64,000 bases of DNA from Bactrocera neohumeralis (taxonomy: Eukaryota; Arthropoda; Insecta; Diptera; Tephritidae), in NCBI RefSeq assembly GCF_024586455.1, contig NW_026089623.1:12794784-12858783 (forward strand), read 5' to 3'. The translations under genes and the position numbers were made by a program. The notes below the pieces were generated by a model that searched no databases, was not told the DNA's origin, and saw only the letters and a list, made by a program, of their open reading frames with translations. Within the stretch, counting starts at the first letter, position 1; each line of letters opens with the position of its first letter. Of this stretch, positions 43,560-54,870 are shown one piece after another.

Positions 43560-43930
43560 TAAATAAAAATTGCCGCATAAGCCACAAGGCTAAGAACCGA
43601 AATGAAAATGATTTGGTGTGGTTTGTACGCTGGTGGAATCATGTTTTTTTTTGAAACACTTAAATAGACAAAAACTTATTGAAAAATGGAAGAACTGAAC
43701 TCATTTGTCCAACAAGATGGCGCTACATGCCACACAGCTCGCCCATTTTGAGGGACTAGAACAATCATCTCAAGAAATGGACCCGTGTTAAAAATATATT
43801 TAACGCCTTTAGACTATTTTTTGGGGCTATAAAAAGTTCAGAAATAAGCATATTCCAGCTTTGAAGACAACATTTCAAGAAATACTATGTGAAATGCTTG
43901 ACATTTATATTTTCTGTTTAACTTCTTCCA
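43560..43930 (+). pseudogene. Mariner/IS630-type transposase C-terminal relic (DDE_3)
   Basis: Plus-strand frames read NDLVWFVRWWNHV (a VWxGLxxGGI-like block), then LNSFVQQDGATCHTARP, which contains the second catalytic Asp in QQDGA.CHTA, and a YFLWGYIKS-like end near 43815. The frame changes between pieces. It is oriented opposite to the neighbouring mariner. Confidence 0.65.
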
Positions 43931-44389
43931 AATTTTTTCGACGATTTTCTATATGTAAACAGTCATTTTTAATAAATGGTGAATTCCCTACTAGTTTTTT
44001 CAGCTCATAGTCCAGCAAACAAGCATCATACACAATTTATTGCACCTTATCATTCTTTTATGTTCTCTGATTCAACCTTATCGTAAACATGGTGCAGGGA
44101 ACGTTTATCATAGAGAAGGTTCACGGCGCGGAGCACGTAAAAATATTTTTGGCTGTATTATACTTCATTATATATGTATGTATAGTATATAACAAACTAT
44201 CATAATATATCAAAAATTAAATATATTACAATAGTGATAAATGTACATGAATCGTATATTTTATCATTTAAAACTTAAGTATATTCACATGTATCATGAC
44301 CATATGTGTTCATGTTCGCTTTCGCACACAAATAATACATACACAAAATTTCATACAGGTATGCGTAGTAGAAACCCTCTTTCCCTCGC
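43931..44389. other. AT-rich, nothing recognised
   Basis: No supported ORF or repeat. Contains TATA-rich stretches near 44170 and 44215. Confidence 0.4.
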
Positions 44390-44882
44390 AACCGTCAGAA
44401 GAAAATCACTCAGAATAAACTGGAATAATACCTACACCAGTCACTGACAAAGAGGTTGTAGAGGCAGCAGAAAGGTTCGCCAATAACAAGGCATCAGGGC
44501 TGGACGGCATTCCTAACAAGGCCCTAAAGATAGTCATTAAACACAACACTGACCCGTTCACAAGACTGTTCGCAAAGTGCCTACGAGAGGGATTATTTCC
44601 AAACATTTGGAAAATGCTACGTTTGGTTCTAATACAAAATCCAAACAAACCGCCTGGAGAACCAAACTCGTGCCGACCACTGTGCATTTAACTTGGAGTA
44701 ACATCTCGAAAAAGAGTAACCGGGACTGGCCAATAACCAATATGGATTTCGCAAACACAGGTCAACAATTGACTTAATTAAAAAACTTACTGACGTCGCA
44801 AGTAAAGCTATAGAAGGAACAAGATGGATGTATGGCTCCAAAGATTACTGTGCGGTAGTCACATTCGATATTAAGAATGCCT
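44390..44882 (+). pseudogene. R1-like LINE reverse transcriptase, first part
   Basis: Frames give TDKEVVEAAERFANNKASGL, then DGIPNKALKIVIKHNTDPFT, RLFAKCLREGLFP, LIQNPNKPPGEPNSCRPLC, and TFDIKNAF at the end. This is the RT N-terminal region of R1-clade LINEs (K..G.DGIPN, P.SYRP, FDI.NAFN). It is cut at TTAA, 44883-44886, by a piggyBac-like insertion, and the protein continues at 46634 (KNAF|NTAYW). One frameshift near 44700 breaks it. Confidence 0.88.
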
Positions 44883-44886
44883 TTAA

Positions 44887-46633
44887 CCCTTATGTGAGCA
44901 CCCAGCTTTATCCACGTTAATGAGCACCCAGGGTACCCGGGTACCCATCACTAAAATAAAACACTTTCTAAGTTTGGAAGCGAACGAAATTATAAAAAAA
45001 AAAACAGTTTAATAATTCTTTTAAGAGAATATAACAAGTAATTTACCTGAGTTTGACTCTTGTCGCACATTTTATTTTTCTGGAAGAGAAATCATGATAG
45101 CGAAATCTCGCGCTCTACGGGTGGGACATGGTCAGTTTTCACCTTTACACGTCGACAGTGACAGGGAGAAGTGAACAGTTGATGAGGAATGTCGTGTAAA
45201 GCATGAAAAGTCGACTGCATAGAGCGGCTTTGCGTTAGAATCGACATTATTAACTATTAATCGAACAATTTCGAATACTTTCTGGACTCAATCGAGCATT
45301 TATGAGAGATAATAATTGGCAGTTCGTAATGGAAGATCATCTATCACCTCATCAATTCGGATGGTGAGCAAAATTTTGTCCAATGATATTACGACTTTCA
45401 CCGTACGGGGAACATGATCAGTGAGTCAGAAGAGAGTGAAGCAAAAGACACAGCCGCAGGTGTATCGAATAGAGGGGAAGAAGCAGATATAGAAAATAGC
45501 GATGAACACATTGCAAAAAACCGAACTGCGTGGTGTAAGAAACCGCCTGAAATTTGACAAACTGTTTCTCACAATATTTTGCGACAGAAAAGTGGCCCTG
45601 CTAGATCTACAGAAACATTGATAGGAGATAAATTTATTTCTATAATCTCAGTTGAAATAATTGATTTCATTGTTCGCTATACTAACCAGAAAGCTCTAAT
45701 CGTCTATAAAGATCCTAACGCGCAAAATCCTAATTCGAATAGAGGGTGGCGTTCGGTTACTGTGTCAGAAATGTATCTGTTCATTGGGATTCTCATTTTC
45801 TCTGGCGCCAATAATACTATATGTGGAAGAGTAACTCGTATCCTCTTTATCTTTATCCAACACATGCCAAGCATGTACAGAAAATGATAAAACTACTCCT
45901 ATACGTGATTTATGGACAACGTTCAATGCAAATTTGGGTAAAGTTAAGTACGAAAAATTATACATATCGTAGACACACAAAATTCACCCAGTACATTCCT
46001 TCGAAACTCGCAAACTATGGCATGAAAATTTGGTGGATTTGCGATACTGAAAACGCTGCCAATGTTCGCGAACAAAAATTAAGGAAAGATAGTAATAAAA
46101 GAACTTGCAGCTCCGTTCAAAGGAAGTTTCCGAAATATAATAATGGAAACTTATTTTACGACTTTGCCTCTTGCTAAACACTTACTCCCATGGAAATTGA
46201 CAAGCACTGGTGCATTGAAGAAAAATAAACCTTATACGTGTATGTATATCGAAAGTAATATGTCCTGATTGTGCTGAATAATTAATGAAGATTTTAATAA
46301 ATTTATGTTACGAATTCATGTTATTAGTTATTTATTATCCCAAGTTATATGTTAAAACATTTATCTATATTCAATCTCATTTACAGATGATTGCATTGTT
46401 TTTCATATAGTGGGTACCCGGGTACCCGGGTGCTCCCCACGAGTTACCTAATTTCATACATAATTTTCAACTTCATAAAAATTTTTTTTTTCCATTTTGA
46501 ATACTAAAATAGCTTTGTTGGAAGTTAAATCGCAAGGATCTGGAAGCTCAGTTCGATAAAAAATTATTTCACCGAATTGCTAGCAGAAAAGTGTTGTGGT
46601 GGGCACCCGGGTACCCGGGTGCTCACATAAGGG
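44887..46633 (+). mobile_element. piggyBac-like transposon 2, internally deleted
   Basis: Perfect 17-bp inverted ends, CCCTTATGTGAGCACCC at 44887-44903 and its complement at 46617-46633, are flanked by TTAA at 44883-44886 and 46634-46637. Length is 1,747 bp. Subterminal GGGTACCCGGGTACCC-type arrays occur near 44932, 46412 and 46601. A decayed transposase gene lies inside on the plus strand. Removing the element restores the R1-like LINE frame, including FDIKNAF|NTAYW. Confidence 0.95.
45415..46260 (+). pseudogene. piggyBac-like transposase, deleted
   Basis: The ATG at 45415 opens an acidic N-terminus (SESEESEAKD, then SNRGEEADIENSDEHI), followed by a stop. The next frame (45579-45887) has DKFISIISVEIIDFIVRYTN and VTVSEMYLFIGILIFSGAN, the region before the catalytic core. 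Then IRDLWTTFNANLG-like and HTKFTQYIPSKLANYGMKIW words appear, the latter just after the first catalytic Asp in the family. The VDEQ motif itself, the later aspartates and the cysteine-rich tail are missing. Confidence 0.85.
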
Positions 46634-47866
46634 TTAATACAGCCTACTGACCTCATATAATAAGAGCTCTTCAATTAAAGAAAACACCACCCTTTTTGCT
46701 GAAGATCATCTCCAACTACCTGTCGGACAGGGTTCTGCTAAACGACACAGACGAAGGACCACAACGCTATATGGTGACGGGCGAAGTTCCACAAGGCTCA
46801 CTTCTGTGCTATATCTTATATAATGGAATGCTACGCCTCCCATTACCCAAGCAGGTGCAAATAATTGGATGCGCGAATGGCATCGCGGTGACTGTGGTAG
46901 CGAAAGACATTCACGAAATAGAGCGCCTGTGCAATCATGCAGCGGAAAAAATCAAAGAATGGCTTATGGTGACAAAGCTTCAACTAGCTGGCCAAAAGAC
47001 AGAAGCAGTACTAACCACAAGCAGAAAGAAACTAGAGGTCGTCACACTCAATATTGATGGATATACCATTACCACACAGCAATCTTTGAGATATCTAGGA
47101 GTGTTGATAGACTCGAGGTTAAGTTACAAGACGCATATAGACAAAGCCTGTGAAAAAGCGGCTGGAGTCATATCAAGCCTTATGCCACCAGACATTAATG
47201 GAAATTAAGCGAGTATTCGACAAAACAAAAAGCACTGGTGCTCGCTTAACGAATGAAGAGAGGAAACAGAAAAGACAAAGGAAAACGAATGGCAGAAACG
47301 ATGGAACGAAGCAACTACGGGGAGAAAGGCTTATTAGGAGCATACAGCCATGGATAAAACGAAAACACGGGAAACTGATTTTTACCTTACGCAGTTTTTA
47401 ATAGGTCATTGATGTTATAGAGAATATCTATACAAATACGGACATGATGACGAAACATATTGCTCCTTCTGCAGCAACAGCAATGAAAATGCATTACATA
47501 TCCTCTTTTCCTGCCCAAAATATGAAAAATAGAGCCTTACATGATCGAATCGAAGGCGGCCTGGGACAAAAAGAGAGCGTGGGCAGCCATAGCTATGCAA
47601 GATTTAAGAAAGAAAGAGTGGAAACGCACCGAAAACAGAAGGATTAATCGGAATTAGAGCGAAAATGTGTGAATGAAGAGCCTAATAGCTAAGCTTGGTC
47701 CCACGATGTAATGCCTAACGGCAGTTCCGTGGGCCAAATACAAGCAAAGAGTTCAGGATTTAGTACGTAGGCGTACTGTGTCGCAAGTCCTGCTTGGGCG
47801 TGCGGCCAATATGAATCGTACATATCGACGATATCTTTCATGATTCCCCCTCCGAAAATAAAAAAA
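46634..47866 (+). pseudogene. R1-like LINE reverse transcriptase, second part and 3' end
   Basis: A 170-codon frame (46696-47208) reads ISNYLSDRVLLNDTDEGPQR, VTGEVPQGSLL and VQIIGCANGIAVTVVAKDI. Where R1 has YADD-type sequence this copy has CANG, so catalysis is lost. LRYLGVLIDSRLSYKTHID follows. Downstream frames show KTRETDFYLTQFL and a zinc-type YCSFCSNSNENALHILFSC near 47455-47510, the C-terminal CCHC of R1. Sequence to about 47866 is probably 3' UTR. Confidence 0.88.
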
Positions 47867-48351
47867 ATACAGATATGCGTCCTCAAACATTACAAACATT
47901 GTTCTTCTACAAACACAACAATTGTCTCAAATAGCATATGCAGCGTCACAAGTCAATATGGAAGCCAAATAGTCGATGCCCAAATTTGTAGAAAAACACA
48001 CAAAAACAATATTTTCATTCATGAACGCAAGCGCACTTTCAACAAGCAAATTCGCTTCATTCATAAAAGCAGCCACCGTCACATCTCCCCGTGCATGCTT
48101 TTGCCCACAAGCGGCTTTTCACGACGATGGGAAACGCTAAAAATCATAAATTGAACAACTTTCTGATGTTTCTTCACAAAAAGAAGTGAGAAAAGAGGCA
48201 ACATAGGTAGCTGTTGTCGATTTATAATATTTGTGAATTCTAAAATGTTTTTCCGTGGCTGGCAAAAATCTGCTTCGATATGTATGCACGCTCATACATA
48301 TGTATGTATATGTACATACATATTTACACAAGTTTGTTGGTATATCTAGCC
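47867..48351. other. Unassigned region
   Basis: A 104-codon plus-strand frame (47840-48154) is open but has no recognisable motif. I do not call it a gene. TATG-rich repeats lie near 48290-48325. Confidence 0.35.
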
Positions 48352-48875
48352 CCTGAACAGGGTATATTAAGTTTTTCAAGAAGTTTGTATCACCCAGAAG
48401 GAAGCGTCGGAGACCCTATAAAGTATATATATAAAGGATCAGTATGTTGAGCTGAGTCGATTTAGCCATGTCCTTTGTCTGTCTGTCCGTCTGTCTGTCT
48501 GTATATATACGAACTAGTCCCTCAGTTTTTAAGATATCGTTTTAGAATTTTGCAAACGTCATTTTCTCTTCAAGAAGCTGCTCATTTGTCGGAACTGCCG
48601 ATATCGGACCACTATAACATATAGTTGCCATACAAACTGAACGATCGTAAAAAAGTTCTTGTATGGAAAACTTTTGCATTTGACAAGATATATTCACAAA
48701 ATTTGGCATGGATTATTTTCAATAACAACAATGTAATCTCCGAAAAAATTGTTCAGATCGGATTACTATAGCATATAGCTTCCATATAAACTGAACACAT
48801 AGTTACTAAAAGAAATGCACCTGTGAAGGGTATATTAGCTTCGGTGTAGCCGAAATTAATGTTTTTTCTTGTTTT
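48352..48875 (+). repeat. mini-me/DINE-like repeat with (GTCY)n
   Basis: Begins with a short hairpin CCCTGAACAGGG and GTATATTAAG. It carries GTCTGTCTGTCCGTCTGTC near 48476-48500 and ends AGGGTATATTAGCTTCGGTG with a second hairpin (TTCGG..CCGAA) before TTTTTTCTTG. Fly mini-me/DINE-type repeats have a (GTCY)n core. There is no ORF. It is unrelated in sequence to the 1-kb repeat but shares the hairpin-plus-GTCY design. Confidence 0.65.
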
Positions 48876-49169
48876 TTTTTTAATGTAAAACTAATAAATT
48901 AAACTTATATTAATTATTTGGGTAATAATACAAAATTTACTCTATTATATATTTTTGATGATTTTATTGAATCATCATGAAATACATATGTAGGTAAATT
49001 TTAATATACATACATATGTACCTACTCATATACTAAGTATATGCTTTGATACCAAATATATACCGATATTCTATAAATTATATGCAGAGTCGGTTGCGCA
49101 TAGAAAATAAACGAATCTGTAGGCGTACATTTCTTTACATTGAATTTAGCATTATATTTCTCATGGCTC
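48876..49169. other. AT-rich, nothing recognised
   Basis: TACATATGTA-type words recur near 48988-49025. No gene or repeat boundary could be supported. Confidence 0.4.
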
Positions 49170-50463
49170 CAAGTCCATCGATTCCACTTCGTTAGCAGTT
49201 GTCACTGCCACAGGAGAAATTATTTGCAATTGGCTTCTCGCCTCAACGAGCTCTGTATTTACTGCTGAAGGATCTGCTATCCTTCATGCAGTTAATCACG
49301 CAAAAAAGACTAAAGGAAAGTTCCTCATCTGTACAACTGTCAAATGTGTTTTACGTAGGATCCTGCTTATGTAAAGCTTAACTCCACGGTGCTCAAAAGC
49401 ACAACGGATCAATACAATGCGTCGATCAGCGCCCTGAAAATTGGGTAAGGATTTTCAGTACCAATTGGCAGTGCGGTAAGGACACACTAACCACCTTGGT
49501 AGGGCTCGAGGCCCATCTAAAACCTCTGCCGTACTTTGGGTCCGGCACCCGGTTGCAATGCAACTCCACATTCGACTGACAAAGTCAGTTCTTCCCGCGA
49601 TTTGGGTTTTAACCACAGCCACCACGAATCTCCACAAAGGGCCAAACCCAATGAGCAGACTGGAGCGAACTCCAGGGGCTACTGCTCCCCGTGGTACCAG
49701 GTTAAAGTCTTTGGTATTGACCTTGTAGCCGAAACTACGACCAGTTGAGCCTCCATACAGCCCTGGACTGGTGGCCAGGATCTTAGTCGCCTCTTACGAC
49801 AGGCATGCCTTACCGCGGGTATATTCGGTTTCCCCTCGACCCCGGAGGGGTCCCCCCGTACCCGCAGGGGGACCTCATCTGTACAGACAGCAAATCGTGT
49901 ATGTCTGCAATAACGTCAGGGACGCGGTCATTGGTGCCCCTCAGAAAATCCAAGTAATGTGGATCCCTGGCCATGCTGGTATTACAGGCAAGCACTTTGC
50001 AGACCTCGCTGCGAAAAATGTAGCCAGGACTCCTGCCTTAACATACTACGTCTCATCCAAGCAAGACATTTCTTACCTTATTAAGCACAAAAGGCATCAA
50101 AAAAATGCAAGCGAATGGAAAACATTTAAACATCACCACGCGGTCATAAACCCAGCCAGAAATCGAATAATCTACCCGTCAACAGTTCCAACTAGCGCAA
50201 TGAAGACATATACTCGATTAAGGATTAGACAAACTATCATAACACACGCCCACTTACTAAAGGGTAAAAGCCCATCCATTTGCCCCGTTTGCTATGACAC
50301 CGCTTCTATCAAACACTTACTCACACTCTGTCCGATGCTTCAATCAACAGCCCACAACTCTGGCAACATTGATCTCATAAAACTACTAAGTGAACCTTCA
50401 GAAAAAAACGTTATGATTGTATATAGATTCTTAAAAACCAACGATTTGCTAAAACATATTTAA
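49170..50463 (+). pseudogene. I-like LINE RNase H and C-terminus, interrupted
   Basis: Before the insertion, frames read TAEGSAILHAVNHAKKTKGK then FLICT (RNase H). After it: DSKSCMSAITSGTR, QVMWIPGHAGITGKHFADLA and a zinc-type tail CPVCYDTASIKHLLTLC, ending with a stop at 50463. The order RNase H then CCHC tail fits the I group. Removing 49336-49885 joins FLICT to DSKSC exactly. The 5' part of the LINE is absent. An RTE element sits in its 3' UTR. Confidence 0.85.
49336..49872 (-). mobile_element. 537-bp GC-rich retroposed insert with 13-bp duplication
   Basis: CCTCATCTGTACA at 49323-49335 and 49873-49885 flanks the insert. Its right end, read on the minus strand, starts with stem-rich GGGGG/CCCCC and GACCCC/GGGGTC hairpins and contains CCCGCGGTAAGGCATGCCTG. 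I recall that word from the 5' regions of arthropod LINEs and their transcripts. It may be a SINE or a deleted LINE. There is no ORF of its own; frames across it are artefacts. Confidence 0.8.
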
Positions 50464-50505
50464 GCAACTTACATCTTTACTAACCCTTAGCAAATAGAAT
50501 TTTTC

Positions 50506-53117
50506 TTCTTCTTCTTAATTGGCGTAGGAACCGCTTAAGCGATTATAGCCGAGTTAACAACAGCGCGCCAGTCGTTTCTTCTTTTCGCTACGTGGCGCCA
50601 ATTGGATATTCCAAGCGAAGCCAGGTCCTTCTCCACTTGGTCCTTCCAACGGAGTGGAGGTCTTCCTCTTCCTCTGCTTCCCCCGGCGGGTACTGCGTCG
50701 AATATTTTCAGAGCTGGAGTGTTTTCGTCCATCCGGACAACATGACCTAGCCAGCGTAGCCGCTGTCTTTTAATTCGCTGAACTATGTCGATGTCGTCGT
50801 ATATCTCGTACAGCTCATCGTTCCATCGAATGCGGTATTCGCCGTGGCTAACGCGCAAAGGACCATAAATCTTTCGCAGAACTTTTCTCTCGAAAACTCG
50901 CAACGTCGACTCATCCGTTGTTGACATCGTCCAAGACCCTGCCCCATACAGCAGTACGGGAATTATGAGTGACTTATAGAGTTTGGTTTTTGTTTGTCGA
51001 GAGAGGAGTTTGCTTCTCAATTGCCTACTCAGTCCGAAGTAGCACCTGTTGGCAAGAGCTATCCTGCGTTGGACTTCCAGGCTGGCATTGTTGGTGGTGC
51101 TTACGCTGGTTCCAAGATAGACGAAATTATCTACGACTTCAAAGTTATGACTGTCAACAGTGACGTGAGAGCCAAGTCGCGAATGCGACGACTGTTTGTT
51201 TGATGACAGGAGATATTTCGTCTTGCCCTCGTTCACTGCCAGACCCATTTTCTGTGCTTTCTTGTCCAGTCTGGAGAAAGTAGAACTAACGGCGCGGGTG
51301 TTGAGGCCGATGATATCAATATCATCGGCATACGCCAACAGCTGTACACTCTTATAGAAGATGGTACCTTCTCTATTTAGTTCTGCGGCTCGAACTATTT
51401 TCTCCAAAAGCAGGTTGAAAAAGTCGCACGATAGGGAATCGCCTTGTCTGAAACCTCGTTTGGTATCGAACGGCTCGGAGAGGTCCTTCCCGATCCTGAC
51501 GGAGCTTTTGGTGTTACTCAACGTCAGTTTACACAGCCGTATCAGCTTTGCGGGGATACCAAATTCAGACATCGCGGCATAAATGCAGCTCCTTTTCGTG
51601 CTGTCGAAAGCAGCTTTGAAATCGATGAAGAGGTGGTGTGTGTCGATTCTTCTTTCATGGGTCTTTTCAAGATTTGGCACATGGTGAATATCTGGTCGGT
51701 TGTTGATTTTCCTGGTATGAAGCCACACTGATAAGGTCCAATCAGTTTGTTGACGGTGGGCTTTAATCTTTCACACAATACGCTCGATAGAACCTTATAT
51801 GCGATGTTGAGGAGGCTAATCCCACGGTAGTTGGCGCAGATTGTGGGGTTTCCTTTTTTATGGATTGGTCATAGCACACTTAAATTCCAATCGTTGGACA
51901 TGCTTTCGTCCGACCATATTTTACAAAGAAGCTGATGCATGCACCTTATCAGTTCTTCGCCGCCGTGTTTGAATAGCTCGGCCGGTAATCCGTCGGCCCC
52001 TGCCGCTTTGTTGTTCTTCAGGCGGGCAATTGCTATTCGAACTTCTTCATGGTCGGGTAATGGGACGTCTGCTTCATCGTCATCGATTGGGGAATCGGGT
52101 TCTCCTTCTCCTGGTGTTGAGCGTTCACTGCCATTCAGCAGGCTGGAGAAGTGTTCCCTCCATAATTTAAGTATGCACTGGGCATCAGTGACTAGATCAC
52201 CTTTGGGGGTTCTAAAGGAATACGCTCCGGTCTTGAAGCCTTCCGTAAGTCGCCGCATTTTTTCGTAGAATTTTTGAGCATTACCCCTGTCGGCCAGCTT
52301 ATCAAGCTCTTCGAACTCACGCATTTCAGCCTCTTTCTTCTTCTGTCTACAAATGCGTCTCGCTTCCCTCTTCAACTCTCGGTATCTATCTCATCCCGCA
52401 CGTGTTGTGGTCGATCGTAATGTTGCGAGGTAGGCAGTCTGTTTTCTCTCCGCTGCGACACGGCACTCCTCGTCATACCAGCTGTTCTTTTGCACTTTCC
52501 GAAAACCAATGGTTTCGGTTGCAGCTATACGTAAGGAGTTTGAAATGCCGTCCCACAGTTCCCTTATACAGAGTTGATGACGAGTGCACTCAGAGAGCAG
52601 GAATGCAAATCGAGTAGAAAGTCGTTCGGCTGTCTGTTGTGATTGCAGCTTCTCGACGTCGAACCTTCCTTGTGTTTGGTGGCGCGCGTTTTTTGCTGCA
52701 CAGAGGCGGGTGCGAATCTTAGCTGCAACAAGATAGTGGTCCGAGTCGATGTTAGGACCTCGGAGCTCACGCACATCTAAAACACTGGAGACGTGTCTTC
52801 CGTCTATCACAACACGATCGATCTGGTTGGTAGTTTTTCTCATCCGAGGCTGGTTATAGCTCTTCACTGGGGGTGTTTTTTTAAGTGGTGGGTCCCAAAC
52901 CCAGCGCACAACACTTGTAGGGAATGTTTCGCCTTCTCACTTTAGCTCGCCTTCGAACGGATGTTCTTAGGCTACCCAGAGGATACTTGGTCAAAGACCG
53001 GAAGTAGTGAGCTGCTTGAGCCATGTGTAAAAGAATCGTTTCTGGCCACTCCCAAGTGAATGGCGATCAGAGAACTTTCCTCACTTGCGTGAACTTCTAC
53101 ACATGACTCCATCCTCC
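50506..53117 (-). mobile_element. RTE-type non-LTR retrotransposon copy 3, endonuclease deleted
   Basis: A 13-bp duplication AATAGAATTTTTC at 50493-50505 and 53118-53130 bounds 2,612 bp with the same 5' and 3' ends as copy 2. About 650 bp of the endonuclease are missing compared with copy 2. It lies in the 3' UTR of the I-like LINE. Confidence 0.94.
50535..52909 (-). pseudogene. RTE reverse transcriptase with partial endonuclease
   Basis: The 397-codon C-terminal frame (51728-50535) is open through the RT core: FIDFKAAFDS, then GFRQGDSLSCDFF, VQLLAYADDIDIIGLN with a normal YADD near residue 133, and the tail GRPPLRWKDQVEKDL. Upstream frames (52375-51869 and 52909-52391) hold the linker and the end of the endonuclease. 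There PRMR is joined directly to KTTNQID, skipping the catalytic part found in copy 2. Small frameshifts near 51730, 51869 and 52385 separate the pieces. Confidence 0.92.
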
Positions 53118-53250
53118 AATAGAATTTTTCACCTAGTTATAATTACAAGGCGGCTGAAGGCCTCGTAGCCAGTGTTGCGTTTATGTATTTATATAATAAA
53201 ACTATTTTTGTTATATGAATTATTATAAATAAATAAAATAAATAAATTTC
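53118..53250 (+). mobile_element. 3' UTR and tail of the I-like LINE
   Basis: After the RTE duplication, sequence with GGCGGCTGAAGGCCTCGTAG continues to an ATAAATAAATAAAATAAA tail ending near 53250, as expected for the end of an I/jockey-type LINE. Confidence 0.65.
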
Positions 53251-53920
53251 TCATTCAACACCGAAAATGCTCAATTCTGCTATTTTCGAGTCACCTGCTG
53301 CAAAACTCTCTTGAAACACGATTAAATTTGTCTGTGGTGAAACTCCCTCGTCTCTGCCGAGTACCCCTGCGAAAAGTTACGATATCTAAAACGTGAACCT
53401 TTTCTATGATAAACGTTCTCTGCATCGTGTGAACGCCATTCCCCAATTTCACATGGAAAAATCTCCCATAGTCGAAAATTTTCCCTAATCGTATACTAAT
53501 ATTTTTTTCACGCGAACCCATGAAATTCGTTTACAAAATCGTTAGTTGGGAACAAGTACAATATTAATAAAATATTAGCATACTTTATTAAATATTTACT
53601 TCATTAAAAAAATTTGTGTATATGATCTAATGCCTATTGATAAAATACAGTTAACGTGATATATAGGACTATGCCTATTCCATCAAAAAAGATATTAAAA
53701 ATAAAAAACTCGCGTTTTAGCTGAAACAGTCGCATAATTGGCTTTATAAGTTTACAAAGTTTTTTTCCGTGCTACTAAATCACATATAGCTTGCCGTAGT
53801 TCACAATAGCATAATAAAAAATTGGATAAATATTAATAATATTGTGAATTTATGAAAAAAAATCGAACACATTATGAGGTCTCTTGTTATTAACATTCAG
53901 CGCCAAATCACATTAACCGT
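53251..53920. other. AT-rich, nothing recognised
   Basis: A 76-codon minus-strand frame (53291-53521) has no recognisable motif. No repeat boundary was supported. Confidence 0.4.
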
Positions 53921-54459
53921 GCGATTCTGTACTGTGATACAGTCTCAAGTCTCTAAATTTGAGATTTTAAGTTTAGACAATAAGAGACAATTTTTGAGAC
54001 TTGAGACGATTTTGCTATTCTGTAAGTGACAGTCACAAAATCTATTACATTTCAATATTCAGAGATGATTTTAACCTTGAATAAAAATAAATATGTCGAT
54101 AACAGATATTGAATTTTCTATAACATAGTCAAAAAACATAATTATCAATAAAAATAAAAATATATGTTGACTTTGTTTCATAATATTTACGAAATTTCTG
54201 TAAAATTGATTTATTTTAAAATATTAATATAAAAAACGACAATCGATTAATATCTATGATGATCTCTATTCAGTATATTCAAAATGGCAGACAAGAGTTC
54301 TTTTTGGTTTTGTGACCTGCTAAATACCAGGTCTCAAATTTGAGGCAATATTTTGAGACTAACGCTAGAGACTGTTTAGTGAGTAGTAACTAGTCACAAA
54401 TTGAGATTTTACCTCAAAATGTCTCAAATAGAGACTAGAGACTGGTTACAGAATCCCGC
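53921..54459. mobile_element. MITE-like inverted-repeat element, 539 bp
   Basis: The left end GCGATTCTGTA..CAGTCTCAAGTCTC is matched by the complement of the right end (GCGGGATTCTGTAACCAGTC, then TCTAGTCTC). The arms are rich in GAGACT/AGTCTC words. The middle is AT-rich without an ORF. A target duplication is not clear. The superfamily is unknown. Confidence 0.7.
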
Positions 54460-54792
54460 TATAAGAGAACTGGTTAACTTTATTTCATTAATATATTATA
54501 AATTGTGATCAACATAAACGTTTTAATGCCTGGTGAAAGTCGAAAATCCCTATAATGTGGCTATTGGGGCTGGGAAAAGTCTGACCGCATTAGATTTCGA
54601 ATTACTCAAGTACAGAACATATTTGATTACAATTTTCTGGATATAACTCATGCATTGATCAAATTTATATATTTGAGTATTACAAATTACTATATTAATT
54701 TAAAAAAATGAGGTAGTCGAATTCGTATTTCATTTTTAATAGAGAATAAATTCAATGTTATTGACTTGTAGCCCTGAAGTAAAAATAAAAAA

Positions 54793-54870
54793 AAGTAAGA
54801 AAGGGCTAAGCTCGCGTGTAACTGAACATTTTATATTCTCACAAGTTGAAAATATTAAAATCGAAGAAAT
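54793..54870 (+). repeat. Left-end fragment of a divergent 1-kb-repeat relative
   Basis: AAGTAAGAAAGGGCTAAGCTCG, then TGTAACTGAACATTTTATATTC, resembles the start of the 1-kb repeat with substitutions. No right end belonging to it was found. Confidence 0.6.

Noticed and set aside
49800..49872. GC-rich conserved stretch as rRNA or tRNA
   Set aside because: No cloverleaf or recognisable rRNA helix context; target duplications show it is part of a retroposed insert.
49771..50463. A single 230-codon protein from the ATG at 49771
   Set aside because: Its first 30 residues come from the 537-bp insert; the true LINE frame was split by that insert, so this start is artificial.
53291..53521. Minus-strand 76-codon frame as a small host gene
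   Set aside because: No motif, no start context and no conservation evidence within the window.
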